Of a DNA stretch of 64,000 nt, positions 1 to 10,600 are shown one piece after another. The position numbers and the translations under genes were made by a program. Origin of the DNA: Pseudothermotoga_B sp051235805 (GTDB lineage Bacteria; Thermotogota; Thermotogae; Thermotogales; DSM-5069); assembly GCF_051235805.1 (NCBI RefSeq), contig NZ_JBPNXV010000001.1:1736001-1800000 (forward strand). Direction: 5' to 3'. Under the pieces are notes generated by a model. It saw only the letters and a list, made by a program, of their open reading frames with translations, was not told the DNA's origin and made no database searches. Positions within the stretch are counted from its first letter, which is position 1. The number at the start of each line of letters is the position of its first letter.

Positions 1-1
1 G

Positions 2-379
2 AGAAAGGAAAAGTTGCACATCTTTGAAAAGATATTGAAGGTGTCGAAGATAGGTCCCAAAACCGCCCTGAAGATAGTTGGGTCGGTAGAGCCTGAGGAG
101 TTTGTTCACTTGATCATCAACAAAGACGTTGAAAGATTGGGGCAACTTCCAGGAATTGGGAAGAAAACTGCAGAGAGATTAATAGCAGAGTTAAAGGACG
201 AGCAATTCGAAGTAGACTCAGAATACTCCACACAGTTGTTCGATGCGATCGAAGCTCTCGTGGCATTGGGTTTTGGTAGAACTGAATCGAGTGAGGCTGC
301 ACGATCTGTTTTCAAGAACTCTATGAGTACCGAACAGATCGTGAAGGAGGCGCTTAGGAAACTCACGAAAAGGAAGTAG
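2..379 (+). CDS. ruvA: Holliday junction branch migration protein RuvA (5' truncated by window edge)
   Basis: RuvA binds Holliday junctions as a tetramer and loads the RuvB motor during recombination and repair. The reading frame is open to the left edge, so roughly the first 65-70 residues (the OB fold) lie outside the window. What remains has the helix-hairpin-helix region (KIGPKTALKIV, then LPGIGKKTAERLIAEL) and the C-terminal three-helix domain III (FDAIEALVALGFGRTESSEAA), which contacts RuvB. It ends in TAG, and the next gene starts 4 nt later, so the two are probably cotranscribed. The family is about 190 residues long, which fits the missing part. Confidence 0.95.
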   Translation, partial: RKEKLHIFEKILKVSKIGPKTALKIVGSVEPEEFVHLIINKDVERLGQLPGIGKKTAERLIAELKDEQFEVDSEYSTQLFDAIEALVALGFGRTESSEAARSVFKNSMSTEQIVKEALRKLTKRK

Positions 380-383
380 TGTT

Positions 384-863
384 ATGAGAGTCGAGGGTCT
401 GCAAAACCCATTTTTAGGTTACAGACTCGATCCAGGAGAACCAGGGCTCTCACATTCGGCGACAGCCAGCCGAAGTGTTTTGCGTGTTCTTTCTCAAGAG
501 ATAAGTAACTGGCTCGCGTTCAAGAGAGAAGCTTTGGAAAACGGTGGAGTGATAATTCAAGGCGGCATAAGTCTTGATCTGAGAAAACGTGGTTCTTTCC
601 TTGCAGCCGTCGCTGGCAAAACCACAGCGTGGATATATTATCCTTCACAGAAAAACGATCAAGCCGTTCAAGAAGGTTATAAGGAGAGAGTTCAGCAAGA
701 GATTCAGAAGCTGGAAGCCAGACTGAGTTCAACTGTGAATGAAGAAGAAAAACAAAAACTTGAAGAGCAACTCACCCTTCTTAAGATGATGTTGAGTATG
801 CCTGCTCAGTTATTAAAAGATCTCCTGATGCCCATGGGTATACTCTTAGACGTCTTGGTTTGA
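384..863 (+). CDS. Hypothetical protein, 159 aa, with central coiled coil
   Basis: I do not recognise a family. The N-terminal half is polar with no signal peptide; a charged stretch around residues 95-135 (QQEIQKLEARLSS, then EEEKQKLEEQL) has the heptad look of a coiled coil; the C-terminal 25 residues are hydrophobic and Met/Leu rich. It begins 4 nt after the ruvA stop, so it is probably cotranscribed with ruvA. Its last 18 nt overlap the convergent HD-GYP gene. The phrasing of the protein suggests a lineage-specific conserved protein, but no function can be inferred. Confidence 0.7.
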   Translation: MRVEGLQNPFLGYRLDPGEPGLSHSATASRSVLRVLSQEISNWLAFKREALENGGVIIQGGISLDLRKRGSFLAAVAGKTTAWIYYPSQKNDQAVQEGYKERVQQEIQKLEARLSSTVNEEEKQKLEEQLTLLKMMLSMPAQLLKDLLMPMGILLDVLV

Positions 864-1715
864 GTTCATCATTTCAACAAAGACTTCGACCAGCTTTGGA
901 TCGAACATCTTTGAACTCTGGTCTTCAACCATTTTCAGAGCCTCGTCTTTCTTCTTCGGACCTACACCCCATTCGGAGGTCACAAAATGAGTCAACTCAT
1001 CGTAGTAGTCACAAATAGCTATTATCCTTGCAAAAAGGGGAATCTCTTCACCAGCTAAGCCATCAGGGTATCCCTTGCCATCCCACCTTTCATGGTGAGA
1101 TCTCACAGGAGGTACCAAATCCCAAAGGAATTCTATAGTTGAAAGGTATATCGAACCCATAATAGTGTGATCCCTTGGCATATCTTCAAGAATCCTTATT
1201 CTCGTCGGGGTAAACATCATCAACTGTTCTATGCCGATCTTGCCAACGTCGTGTAACATGCTTGCTTCGACGAGTAATGACTGTTCCTTTTCCGTCAAAT
1301 TCAGTTTCATTGCCATTTTCTTGGCGAGCTTTGCAACTCTTTGAGAATGACTAAAACCTCCTTTGTCTTCCACTTCCATCAGCACTACCATGGCTTGGAG
1401 TATGCTGCTTATGATCTTACGAGCCCATTTAGTGCTGGTCAAACCAGATTTCAATCCATCTCTATCGAGATAAGCCTTCAAAAACGCCCAAAGCGCTTGA
1501 AAGTTTTCATCGATCTTTTCGAAGCAAGCCATCAAATTACCACAAGCGTAAAACTCTGCCTTGTTATCTTTCCCGATCACAACTTGGAAAGATACATCGT
1601 CTTTAAAAGTATCTGTTAAGACAAGTTGAGGAGAATCACTCTCCTCAACTTGTGCCATCTTCTTGAAGAACTCGCCTATCTTTTGATCTACTTCACCAAG
1701 AACCTCAACCTTCAC
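846..1715 (-). CDS. HD-GYP domain protein (putative c-di-GMP phosphodiesterase)
   Basis: Cytoplasmic protein of about 289 residues. The N-terminal 110 residues match nothing I recognise and may be a sensor or partner-binding region. The rest is an HD-GYP domain: the HD pair lies in MLHDVGKIG (about 155-156), further metal-ligand histidines in RDHTIMG and RSHHERWDG, and the GYP in GKGYPDG (about 215-217). HD-GYP enzymes linearise and hydrolyse cyclic di-GMP; all the metal ligands I can check are present, so I infer activity. I chose the GTG at 1715 because GGAGG lies 7 nt upstream; the GTG at 1721 sits directly against the ribosome binding site. It follows thrS within a few nt and is likely cotranscribed with it. 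Confidence 0.88.
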   Translation of the reverse strand: MKVEVLGEVDQKIGEFFKKMAQVEESDSPQLVLTDTFKDDVSFQVVIGKDNKAEFYACGNLMACFEKIDENFQALWAFLKAYLDRDGLKSGLTSTKWARKIISSILQAMVVLMEVEDKGGFSHSQRVAKLAKKMAMKLNLTEKEQSLLVEASMLHDVGKIGIEQLMMFTPTRIRILEDMPRDHTIMGSIYLSTIEFLWDLVPPVRSHHERWDGKGYPDGLAGEEIPLFARIIAICDYYDELTHFVTSEWGVGPKKKDEALKMVEDQSSKMFDPKLVEVFVEMMNSNQDV

Positions 1716-1717
1716 AT

Positions 1718-3643
1718 TCACTCCTCCATTAAACTCTTCAACGCTCGAGTCTTGATTTCCTCTATGATCACATTTAGAACAGACTCAACTGATCTGTTGG
1801 CAAACTCATTACCCTTTCTCGTTCTCACCGAAACTGTAGCGGTTTTTTCTTCTTTGTCTCCCACGATGAACATGTATGGAATTTTCATCGACTGAGCATC
1901 TCTTATTTTGTAACCGAGTGTCTCGCGTCTCAAATCCACTTCCACTCTGATATTCTTCTCAACCAGTATCCCTTTGACCTTTTCAGCGTATTCATGATGC
2001 CTGTCGGCAATGGGTATGATCACGACTTGAACAGGTGCAAGCCATGTCGGGAAGGCACCTGCATAATGTTCGATGAGTATTCCTAAGAATCTTTCAAGAC
2101 TGCCGTATATCGCCCTGTGTATCATAACAGGTTGAGCGTAATTTCCGTTGACATCTGTATAAACGAGTTCAAAACGCTGAGGCATAAGGAAATCGAGCTG
2201 AATAGTTGCACACTGCCATGTACGGCCTATAGAATCTCTCACGTGAAAATCAATCTTCGGTCCGTAGAAGGCACCTTCTCCTTCTTTCACAACATATCTC
2301 AGCCCAACTGCTTCCATAGCACGTTTTAGAGCATTAGTTGCTCTATCCCAAGTTTCAACATCTCCCATGTGGTCCTGCGGCATTGTACTGAGTTCTACAG
2401 AATATTCAAAACCAAAGGGGGAGTATATTCTGTGAACAAAATTGATAACTCCGCCAATCTCTTGTTCAATTTGATCTATTCTACAGAATATGTGGGCATC
2501 ATCCTGTATGAAACTTCTAACTCTGAACAAACCATGGAGTACTCCACTTCGTTCATACCTGTGTACGCGTCCAAACTCGAAAAACCTGAGTGGAAGATCT
2601 TTGTAAGAAATCGTCCTGCTCTTGTATATGAGAATATGTCCCGGACAGTTCATGGGCTTAACCGCGAACTGCTGTTCTTCCTTACTGGTGAAGTACATAT
2701 TCTCTTTATAATGATCCCAATGGCCAGACATCCTCCAGAGCTTTTCACTCATCACAAGGGGAGTCATAACCTCTTGATACCCAAACTCTCGGTGTAGCTG
2801 TCTTGAAAAATTCATCAATTCAGTTAGAATAACCGTTCCTTTTGGAGTGAAAATAGGCATTCCTGGAGCGACATCGAAATCAATGAAAAAGATTCCAAGT
2901 GCTGGTCCGAGTTTTCTGTGATCTCTTCTCTTTGCTTCCTCGAGGAGATTCAAATACCTTTCGAGTTGTTCTTTTTCTGCAAATGCAGTTCCATAAATTC
3001 TCTGCAGCATCTGCCTTTTCTCGTCACCCTTCCAGTAAGCACCGGAGATTGACAGCAGTTTAAAGTGTTTCACCATACCGGTTGAAGGTAGATGAGGGCC
3101 TCTACACAGATCTATGAAATTACCTTGTTTGAACAGTGTAACTGTGTCGTCTTGGATCTCTTGTAGCAGTTCAACTTTGTAAATCTGTCCCTTTTGCTTC
3201 ATCAGTTCTATTGCTTGGTCCTTTTTCATTTCGATTCTTTCAATTTCGATATCTTGATCGATTATCTTTTTCATTTCGTCTTCTATTTTTGGCAAATCCT
3301 CTTCGGTGATCTTTCCGTTGAGGATCTCGAAATCATAGTAGAAACCGTTTTCAATAGTTGGACCTATTCCGAGCCTCACATTTTCTGCACCAAACAAATT
3401 CACTACCGCTTGTGCCATGATGTGTGACAAGGTGTGTCTGTAAACTTGTGGGGCTAATTCGTGATCGAGGTTGATGAACTCGATCTCACCACCTTCAGAG
3501 ATAGTTGATCTGAGATCCACCAACTGCCCATTAAACTGGGCGGCAATAGCATCTTTTGCAAAATCTTTCGAGAGTTCGCAAAGACACACAGGCTTTTCAA
3601 ATTCGAGTTCCCCGTTGTTCTTTATTCTTACTCTGAATGACAC
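1718..3643 (-). CDS. thrS: Threonine--tRNA ligase
   Basis: Charges tRNA-Thr with threonine. At 641 residues it has the full bacterial layout: TGS domain (about 1-60), editing domain with the HTLSHIMAQAV stretch, class II catalytic core with the zinc ligand Cys in VKPMNCPGHILIYK, and a C-terminal anticodon-binding domain. The start is GTG at 3643, with GGAGGTGATC just upstream. An ATG three bases upstream is in another frame. The gene is divergent from the SLBB gene across 94 nt. That gap is too short for a T-box and none of the conserved T-box sequence is visible. Confidence 0.98.
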   Translation of the reverse strand: MSFRVRIKNNGELEFEKPVCLCELSKDFAKDAIAAQFNGQLVDLRSTISEGGEIEFINLDHELAPQVYRHTLSHIMAQAVVNLFGAENVRLGIGPTIENGFYYDFEILNGKITEEDLPKIEDEMKKIIDQDIEIERIEMKKDQAIELMKQKGQIYKVELLQEIQDDTVTLFKQGNFIDLCRGPHLPSTGMVKHFKLLSISGAYWKGDEKRQMLQRIYGTAFAEKEQLERYLNLLEEAKRRDHRKLGPALGIFFIDFDVAPGMPIFTPKGTVILTELMNFSRQLHREFGYQEVMTPLVMSEKLWRMSGHWDHYKENMYFTSKEEQQFAVKPMNCPGHILIYKSRTISYKDLPLRFFEFGRVHRYERSGVLHGLFRVRSFIQDDAHIFCRIDQIEQEIGGVINFVHRIYSPFGFEYSVELSTMPQDHMGDVETWDRATNALKRAMEAVGLRYVVKEGEGAFYGPKIDFHVRDSIGRTWQCATIQLDFLMPQRFELVYTDVNGNYAQPVMIHRAIYGSLERFLGILIEHYAGAFPTWLAPVQVVIIPIADRHHEYAEKVKGILVEKNIRVEVDLRRETLGYKIRDAQSMKIPYMFIVGDKEEKTATVSVRTRKGNEFANRSVESVLNVIIEEIKTRALKSLMEE

Positions 3644-3737
3644 ATGATCACCTCCGTGATGCTTTTTTAAATATTACCACATTTTCAAGCCGAGTGTTAT
3701 TATTAAAAAGAGAAGAAAGTGATCGAGAGGTGATTCG

Positions 3738-6539
3738 ATGAAAAGAGTTTTTTCTCTTGTATTTGTAGTCATACTCTTTTGTTTTGCCTTTGCTGAATAC
3801 ACACTGAGGACTGGCGATGTTGTGAGAATCGAGGTTTTTGGATACGACGAGATGAAAAGAGATTGTACCGTTGACAGCGATGGTTTTATTTCTTATGCAG
3901 GCATTGGAAGAATAAAGGTAGAAGGAATAACTCTCAATGAACTTGAAAAGATTGCAAGCGAAAAGATCGCAAGACTCATACCAAATCCTCTTGTGAGTGT
4001 TTCTTTGATCTCTTATGCACCGAGGTATGTCTATGTACAAGGTATAGTAAACAGAAAGATAGATATAGGTATCAATCCAACAACGCTCAGTCAACTAATA
4101 TCGATAATTGAAAGTTCAAGTTCAGATGTGATAGACTTTGAGAATATCCGAATAACCCGTGATAAGAAAAGCTTTGTAGTCGATCTTTCTCCTTTCTACG
4201 AAGGAAAGGTTGAGGCAGATCTTTTGGTTCAAGAAAACGACGTGATATACATACCACAGAAGAGTCTTTCTGGTTACGTCAAGGTCTTAGGGGCAGTCAA
4301 CAAACCGTCTGCTTTTGTTCACACTAAGGGGCTCACTCTGACCGCGGCAATATCCTTGTCTGGTGGTATCGTCGCGAACTTAGGTGATTCTGAAACAATT
4401 TATTTGACAAGGCATGGCACCGTCCAACGCTTGAATTTGGAAGATATTTTAACTGGACGAGCATCCGATGTCGAACTTGAACCTGGCGATCAAATATATG
4501 TTCCAAAGATCGACAACAGGTATGCATATGTAGTCGGTTTTGTGAAGCAACCTGGCGTTTACACATTCTTGAAGGATGAACCATTAACACTGAAGAGACT
4601 CATAGCAAAAGCAGGTGGCACAGCTGGTGAAACCGAGTATATCGACAGGATCTTGGTCATTCAAAATGGTATCGAAGAAGAGTATTCACCACAGCTGTTG
4701 TCTGAGAACAAAGATGTCCAGTTGGTCGTTGGTTCTTATGTGAATCTTTTGAAAAAGGCAGAAAATTTTGTCTACATCAGCGGTTCTGTTAAAAGCCCAG
4801 GTAGGATAGATTTCGAGCCTCAGGAAAAGATGAAGATGAGTATCTTGCTTTCGAAGGTGGGCGGCTATACAACAGAAGATGTAGAAAAGGGCGGAGTAAT
4901 AAAAATATACAGAGATGGTCAAATTCACGAGTTTTCAGCCAAAGAACTCAAAGAAAAGGACTTTGAACTGCAGTCAGGTGATTTGGTGAGAGTTGAGTAC
5001 GAAGAGTTCTATGTCTATGTGATTGGAAATCTTTCCACCACTGGGCGGATAGCTCTGAAGCCTGAAGAGCCAAGGACACTCTCAACGGTTATCAAGAAGA
5101 TTGGCGCAGTTGATGAAAGAAGTTTCAAATCAGTTCAGATTGTTCGAGAAAACAAAGTCGATGAATACAACATCGGCGATGTAGTGAAATCTTTGAAAGA
5201 CACTGATCTGGAGCCTCAAGACACAGTCATCTTTGTTCCAAGGATTGGCAGATATGTGTACTTCGTTGGTGATGTCTCTGAGTTTGTGGTTTTCAACCCA
5301 GACGAGGAATTCACCCTGAGTCGAGCACTCGCAAAGGTTAACCTTCAAATGTCAATGTTAAAAACTCTTGCAAAGATCGAAGACAACGAGGAAAAGCTTC
5401 TAAGTCTCGATGAAGATCTGAGCCTGGACAGCGGAGATCTCTACAAAGTCACTCTGAAAAAGCCAATCAACGTTACCGTTCTTGGCAAAGTCAGAGTTCC
5501 AGGACAAGTTGTCTTCGATGTGAATGAGAACCCAACATTGCGAAATGCCATAGCAAAATGTGGAGGACTCATAACAGGAGCAGATCAGTTCTTCGTCTCA
5601 GAAAATGTCGTGGTTTACTCAGAAGATCGAAGAGTCTCTTTCAGCACACAAGAGATTGAATCTGAAGAGTTCAATTTCTCATTGAAAGACGGAGACTTTA
5701 TCTATGTAACCGAAAGAGCCCCGCACTACGTCTTTGTCTTTGGAGATGCTGTTAACAACAAGATAGTACAGTTCTACCAAGGTGAAAGATTCAAATTGTC
5801 CACCCTCTTAGGAAAGGTGAACATAACCGCTGAGACACAAGAGATTCAGCTGATCTTTCCTACTGGTGAAACAACGACGGTTTCGATAAGGGAGATACAG
5901 CTTGGCAAGATAGATCCAGATCTGGACGATGGAACTTACGTTGTCTTCGAAAAAGATGTGAAGAACTACGTCTATGTACTTGGTATGGTCAACAAACCAG
6001 GAGGTTATTACGTTGCAAACAGAGAACTCACGCTGCTCGAGGTAGTCACACTTGCCGGTGGAATAAGTAACTGGGGATCATACAATCAGATCGTTCTGAA
6101 AAGGGAAAATGAAAGCAAAACAATCGATATCTCAAACCCATTGATGCTGAACAACATCGTCGTAAAGCCTGGTGATGTAGTCTACGTTCCACCTATCGAA
6201 GCCAATATAGTCTATGTACTTGGGCAAGTTTCAAAGCCAGGTGTCGTGAAGATAGACCAGTATTCCACTGTGCTGGATGTGATCATGAAATCTGGCGGTT
6301 TCACCTCAAGGGCTATAACCTCAAAGGTCTACGTCTTCAAAGGTGGACCAACTGGTGAACCGATTGTCTGTGATCTTTCAGGAACTATGAGGGGAAAACC
6401 CACTTCGAGTAACCCAAATGTTTCCCCAGGTGATGTGATCTTTGTACCTGACAATCCTCTCATGAATGTCATAGATGTGATACCAATCATCACCAGTGTA
6501 GTAGACCTAATAAGTGATGTACAGGGGTTGATCAAATGA
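3738..6539 (+). CDS. Secreted SLBB-repeat polysaccharide-export-like protein
   Basis: 933 residues with a clear signal peptide (MKRVFSLVFVVILFCFAFA). A Wza-type polysaccharide export domain follows (YTLRTGDVVRIEVFGYDE, about 20-95). I then count ten SLBB-like units, each opening with a beta strand of the YVYVxGxVxxPG kind: YVYVQGIVNRK, YVKVLGAVNKP, YAYVVGFVKQP, FVYISGSVKSP, YVYVIGNLSTT, YVYFVGDVSEF, NVTVLGKVRVP, YVFVFGDAVNN, YVYVLGMVNKP, IVYVLGQVSKP. Wza-type proteins usually carry two or three, so this is far longer. Known members form outer-membrane export channels; here I infer a role in polysaccharide export or in the outer sheath. No Wzc or Wzy gene is adjacent. Its stop overlaps nagA by 4 nt. 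Confidence 0.88.
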   Translation: MKRVFSLVFVVILFCFAFAEYTLRTGDVVRIEVFGYDEMKRDCTVDSDGFISYAGIGRIKVEGITLNELEKIASEKIARLIPNPLVSVSLISYAPRYVYVQGIVNRKIDIGINPTTLSQLISIIESSSSDVIDFENIRITRDKKSFVVDLSPFYEGKVEADLLVQENDVIYIPQKSLSGYVKVLGAVNKPSAFVHTKGLTLTAAISLSGGIVANLGDSETIYLTRHGTVQRLNLEDILTGRASDVELEPGDQIYVPKIDNRYAYVVGFVKQPGVYTFLKDEPLTLKRLIAKAGGTAGETEYIDRILVIQNGIEEEYSPQLLSENKDVQLVVGSYVNLLKKAENFVYISGSVKSPGRIDFEPQEKMKMSILLSKVGGYTTEDVEKGGVIKIYRDGQIHEFSAKELKEKDFELQSGDLVRVEYEEFYVYVIGNLSTTGRIALKPEEPRTLSTVIKKIGAVDERSFKSVQIVRENKVDEYNIGDVVKSLKDTDLEPQDTVIFVPRIGRYVYFVGDVSEFVVFNPDEEFTLSRALAKVNLQMSMLKTLAKIEDNEEKLLSLDEDLSLDSGDLYKVTLKKPINVTVLGKVRVPGQVVFDVNENPTLRNAIAKCGGLITGADQFFVSENVVVYSEDRRVSFSTQEIESEEFNFSLKDGDFIYVTERAPHYVFVFGDAVNNKIVQFYQGERFKLSTLLGKVNITAETQEIQLIFPTGETTTVSIREIQLGKIDPDLDDGTYVVFEKDVKNYVYVLGMVNKPGGYYVANRELTLLEVVTLAGGISNWGSYNQIVLKRENESKTIDISNPLMLNNIVVKPGDVVYVPPIEANIVYVLGQVSKPGVVKIDQYSTVLDVIMKSGGFTSRAITSKVYVFKGGPTGEPIVCDLSGTMRGKPTSSNPNVSPGDVIFVPDNPLMNVIDVIPIITSVVDLISDVQGLIK

Positions 6540-7663
6540 GAGTGAGATTCAAAAAGCTCTTCACACCTCATGAAACCTTCAATGAGATGTGTTTGGGAAT
6601 TGAGAATGGTGTGGTGGAAAAGATTGAAGATTCCAAGACTCGTTGTGATCTGTCTTTTCCAATTCTTGTTCCTGGATTTATTGACAGTCACACACACGGG
6701 GCTGTTGGCATCGATCTGATGAGCGCAACGGTTGATGACCTGCAAAAACTTTCCTCTTTTTATGCAAAACATGGAGTGACAACTTTCCTGCCAACAACTG
6801 TCTCTGATACCTTTGAAAAGATCTCGCGAGTTGCTGAAGTAGTCGAAGAGTTTATGAAGACTCAACCACCAGGTGCAAGATGTGAGGGGCTCTACATAGA
6901 AGGACCTTACCTGAGCAATGAAAAGAGAGGCGCACACAAAAAGGAACTGTTGAAGAACCCAGACCTTGGAGAGCTGATGACGTTTATCGAAAGGTTTGCT
7001 AAAGTAGTTCGAATTTTTGCCATCGCTCCAGAATTGAGCAACTCTCTTGAAGCCATAAGGTATCTGGCTGGTAAAAAGATCATTGTGTCAATTGCACATA
7101 CAGATTCAACATACGAACAAACAATTGCAGCTATAGACAACGGTTGCTCAAGAGCAACACACCTTTTCAACGCCATGAGAAGTTTTTCGCACAGAGAACC
7201 TGGAGTAGTCGGTGCGGTTTTGACAGACAAAAGGGTTTTTTGCGAGATCATCTGCGATATGATTCACCTCCACCCCGCGGCGGTGAAACTGGCAATAAGT
7301 GCAAAAGGTCCAAGAAGGTGTGTATTGGTCACCGACTCAATAGCAGCTACAGAATTAGAGGACGGAGAGTATTCTCTTGGAGAGTTGAAGGTTGTTGTAA
7401 AAGACAAGATTGCAAGAACTAAGGAAGACCAAAGTCTTGCAGGTAGCACATTGACCTTGGATGAAGCGGTGAGAAATGTCGTCTTCAAGCTGGATGTAAA
7501 TCTCAAAGATGCGATAACGATGGCTACTCAATCGGCTGCAAGGGCAAGTGGATTGAAGTACGGTGTGATAAGAACTGGTAGATCAGCAGATTTTGTTGCT
7601 TTAGATGAGAATCTCAAGGTTGTTGCAACCTTTGTTTCTGGCAAGATGGTCTATTCAATCTGA
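6536..7663 (+). CDS. nagA: N-acetylglucosamine-6-phosphate deacetylase
   Basis: Hydrolyses GlcNAc-6-phosphate to GlcN-6-phosphate and acetate in amino-sugar recycling. The 375 residues fit the amidohydrolase family: metal-site motif GFIDSHTHG (about 48-56), the metal-ligand Glu in GLYIEGPYLS, substrate-site HLFNAM, and the catalytic Asp in VLVTDSIAAT, with the usual C-terminal GRSADFVALD. The start ATG overlaps the SLBB stop (ATGA), so the two are translationally coupled. That places cell-wall sugar recycling next to a surface polysaccharide export protein. Confidence 0.95.
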   Translation: MRVRFKKLFTPHETFNEMCLGIENGVVEKIEDSKTRCDLSFPILVPGFIDSHTHGAVGIDLMSATVDDLQKLSSFYAKHGVTTFLPTTVSDTFEKISRVAEVVEEFMKTQPPGARCEGLYIEGPYLSNEKRGAHKKELLKNPDLGELMTFIERFAKVVRIFAIAPELSNSLEAIRYLAGKKIIVSIAHTDSTYEQTIAAIDNGCSRATHLFNAMRSFSHREPGVVGAVLTDKRVFCEIICDMIHLHPAAVKLAISAKGPRRCVLVTDSIAATELEDGEYSLGELKVVVKDKIARTKEDQSLAGSTLTLDEAVRNVVFKLDVNLKDAITMATQSAARASGLKYGVIRTGRSADFVALDENLKVVATFVSGKMVYSI

Positions 7664-7681
7664 AGGGGGAGGGCGGCGGGC

Positions 7682-10600
7682 ATGAAACTCTTGAGCATGA
7701 CATTGCACGGTTTCAAATCCTTTGCCCGTCCGACAAGAGTCTTCTTTGCAGACAAGGTCACGGCTATTGTTGGACCAAACGGTGGGGGAAAGTCGAATAT
7801 CGTTGACGCAATAAGATGGGTTTTCGGCGAACAGTCGATGAAGCAACTGAGAGCTGAAGAAAAGTACGACATCATCTTTGCTGGATCGAGTACAGTTCCA
7901 GCCGCTTCAAGTGCCTATGTGGAACTGGTCTTCAGACACGACGATGAAAAACTTGTGGTCTCAAGAGTTTTGACAAACGACGGCAAGAACACTTATATGC
8001 TCAACGGTGAGACAGTTCGTCTGAAGGATATACACGAGAAGTTCATTGGAACCGGTGTTGGAAAGGAGTTTTACTCGATAGCTGGGCAGGGACAGATCGA
8101 AAGAATTGTGAATGCATCGCCTGAAGAACTTCGACTCTTGCTCGAAGAAGCCGCAGGCACCGCTCTTTACAGAGAGAAGAAAAAGGAGGCTTTGTTTAGA
8201 CTCGAGACAGTCAAGAGTAACCTGACGCGAGTCCAAGACCTGCTTTACGAACTTGATAGGCAGAGAAAATCACTCTATCTGAAGGCTAAAAGGGCAGAGC
8301 GTTATCAAGAGTACTCTTCAAGATTGGAAGTCGTGAAAAAACTCTATTACGGCAATGTCCTCAGAACAGAGATGAAGAGATTAGCTCATCTTCAAACTCA
8401 ACACAGCGAGACTTCAGAGAAGATAAGGAATTTGCAGAAGGAACTGCTCAACATAGAGACAAACTGGTCTACTCTGAAACAAGAGTTCGCAAATGTCGAC
8501 AAAGAGATCGAGAATTTTACAAACCTGCTCGAAGATTACAAGAAGCGTCAAACAACGCTTATAGAGCTCAGAGAGATGTACACCAGAAGACTGAATGAAA
8601 GAGAGACAAAGTTCGTTGAAACAACGACACGTTTTGATTCAGCCAGAGAGCAAATTGCTAATATTGAAAGAAGAATCGATGAACTGAACCTGATTTTCAA
8701 AGCGTTGATCGACGAAATCGCTTCAAAAGAAAACGAATTACAGAGTGTGGAGAAGAAAAGAAACGAAATGATCTCAAGTTACTCAGAAAAGGAGAAGCAA
8801 TTGCTGACCCTGAAAGAAAAAAGCGATCAAATGCTCAAAGAAAAGTTATCATTGGAAGGCGAGCTATCGAGAATCGAAGAAGGTCTCGAAGATCTATCAA
8901 AGAGAATCTCGATGATAGACTCTCAACTCGACCTAAGGATGAAAAGACTGAGTGGACTGCAAGAAGAACTTTCTTCTCTTTTGGAAAAGTTGAAAACGGC
9001 TGGTGACAAGGAATCATCACTTGCTAAGGAACTGCAATTCATCAGGGATAGACTTTCAGAGTTGTCGAATGAAAAGCGATCGATTCTTGAGCAGATAGAC
9101 AACATCAGACGCGTGTTGAAAGGTTTAGACGAAGAAGAAGCCAAGATAAAGTATCGAATACAGACCTACGAAGGTTATACCAGATCGGTTAGAGCTATCT
9201 TTGCCAAGAAATCAGAAGGCGACTTTGAGGGCGTCTACGATGTTGTTGGTAACCTCGTTAGCTTTCCTGCAGAGTATGGAAAAGCCATCGAAGTCTTGTT
9301 GGGAGGAGCCGTTCAACACGTGGTAGTTGATAATGCCAACACAGCGAAGAAAGTTATTGATTGGTTGAACAACCAGAAGATAGGGCGAGTCACCTTTTTA
9401 CCGCTCGATTTGATAGAGTCTCATTTCAGCGGCATGAGAGATATCGAACGTCATCCTGGCTTTGTGGGTTATGCCGCACAGTTGGTAAGAGTTAGTCAGC
9501 AATTCATGGCTCTACCAGGCTATCTCTTTGGCAACGATATCATCGTCAAGACGCTTGACGATGCTGTTGACATCAAGAAGCGCTATAGAGCAAGGTGTCG
9601 TATAGCAACGCTGAACGGTGAGATAATCGGCCAGCATGGTTCGATAACCGGTGGAGAGGTAGAGGTTGAAAGAACCGATTCATTGATCAGAAGAAAATTG
9701 AGGCTCTCCGAAATAGCGAGTCAGAGATTGGAACTCTCATCTGTTGAAAAAGTACACCAACAGCGGTTGATACAAATAGATGAGGAAGTGCGAACGCTGA
9801 TAAACCAAGAGAAGGTCGTGGAGAGAGATCTCACAAATGTGATCGCTGAAGGAAGCTCAACAAAAAGGATGATCGAGGAGCTCAACAAGACAGTAGAAGA
9901 ACTCAGCAAAGATATCAATTCTTTAGAACAGCTCAGAAAGAATTACTCGTTGAGATCTGATGGCATGCAGATCAGAAAAGAACAGATTCTCAGCAGCCTT
10001 GAACAAATCGCCAATGAGATATCATCTTATGAATCAGAACTGAAAGAGTTTGGCGAACAACTCGCACGCGAAAAACACATACTTGAAGAGATTTCAACGC
10101 AGTACTCTCAGTTGAAGGCAGAGGTGACCAGCTTACTCGAAAGGAAATTGCACTACGATTCCGAATTGTCGAAAATGAGGGATCAAAAACAAAAACTTCA
10201 AGAAGAATCTGATCAGCTCAAAGCACAGTCAGAGGAGATAGAAAAAGAGATAGACCGATTGAAAGGCACTCTTTTGGAAAACCAGCGAGAATTGGAAACC
10301 GTCAAACGAGAAACAGAGAATCTCTTTGAGATGATGAGGATGCAGAGGAGTGATAAAGACCAAAAATTGGCACAGCTCGATGAACTGGAAAAGAAGATGC
10401 AGAGAATGAAGGACGAACGAGAGAGACTCAGGGAATATCTGCACCATCTGGAACTGTCCACTCAAGAGGTTCAGAATAAAATACACCAGCTCCTTGTTGA
10501 AGTAGATGAGGAAACGGCAGCACACGTTGAAGAACTCGAAGGTGAGAAACTTGAATCCTTAAAGGTGGAATTGGAAGATCTGCAGAACAAGATAAAGTAT

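Noticed and set aside
3644..3737. T-box riboswitch upstream of thrS
   Set aside because: The gap is only 94 nt and shows no T-box sequence, specifier stem or terminator.
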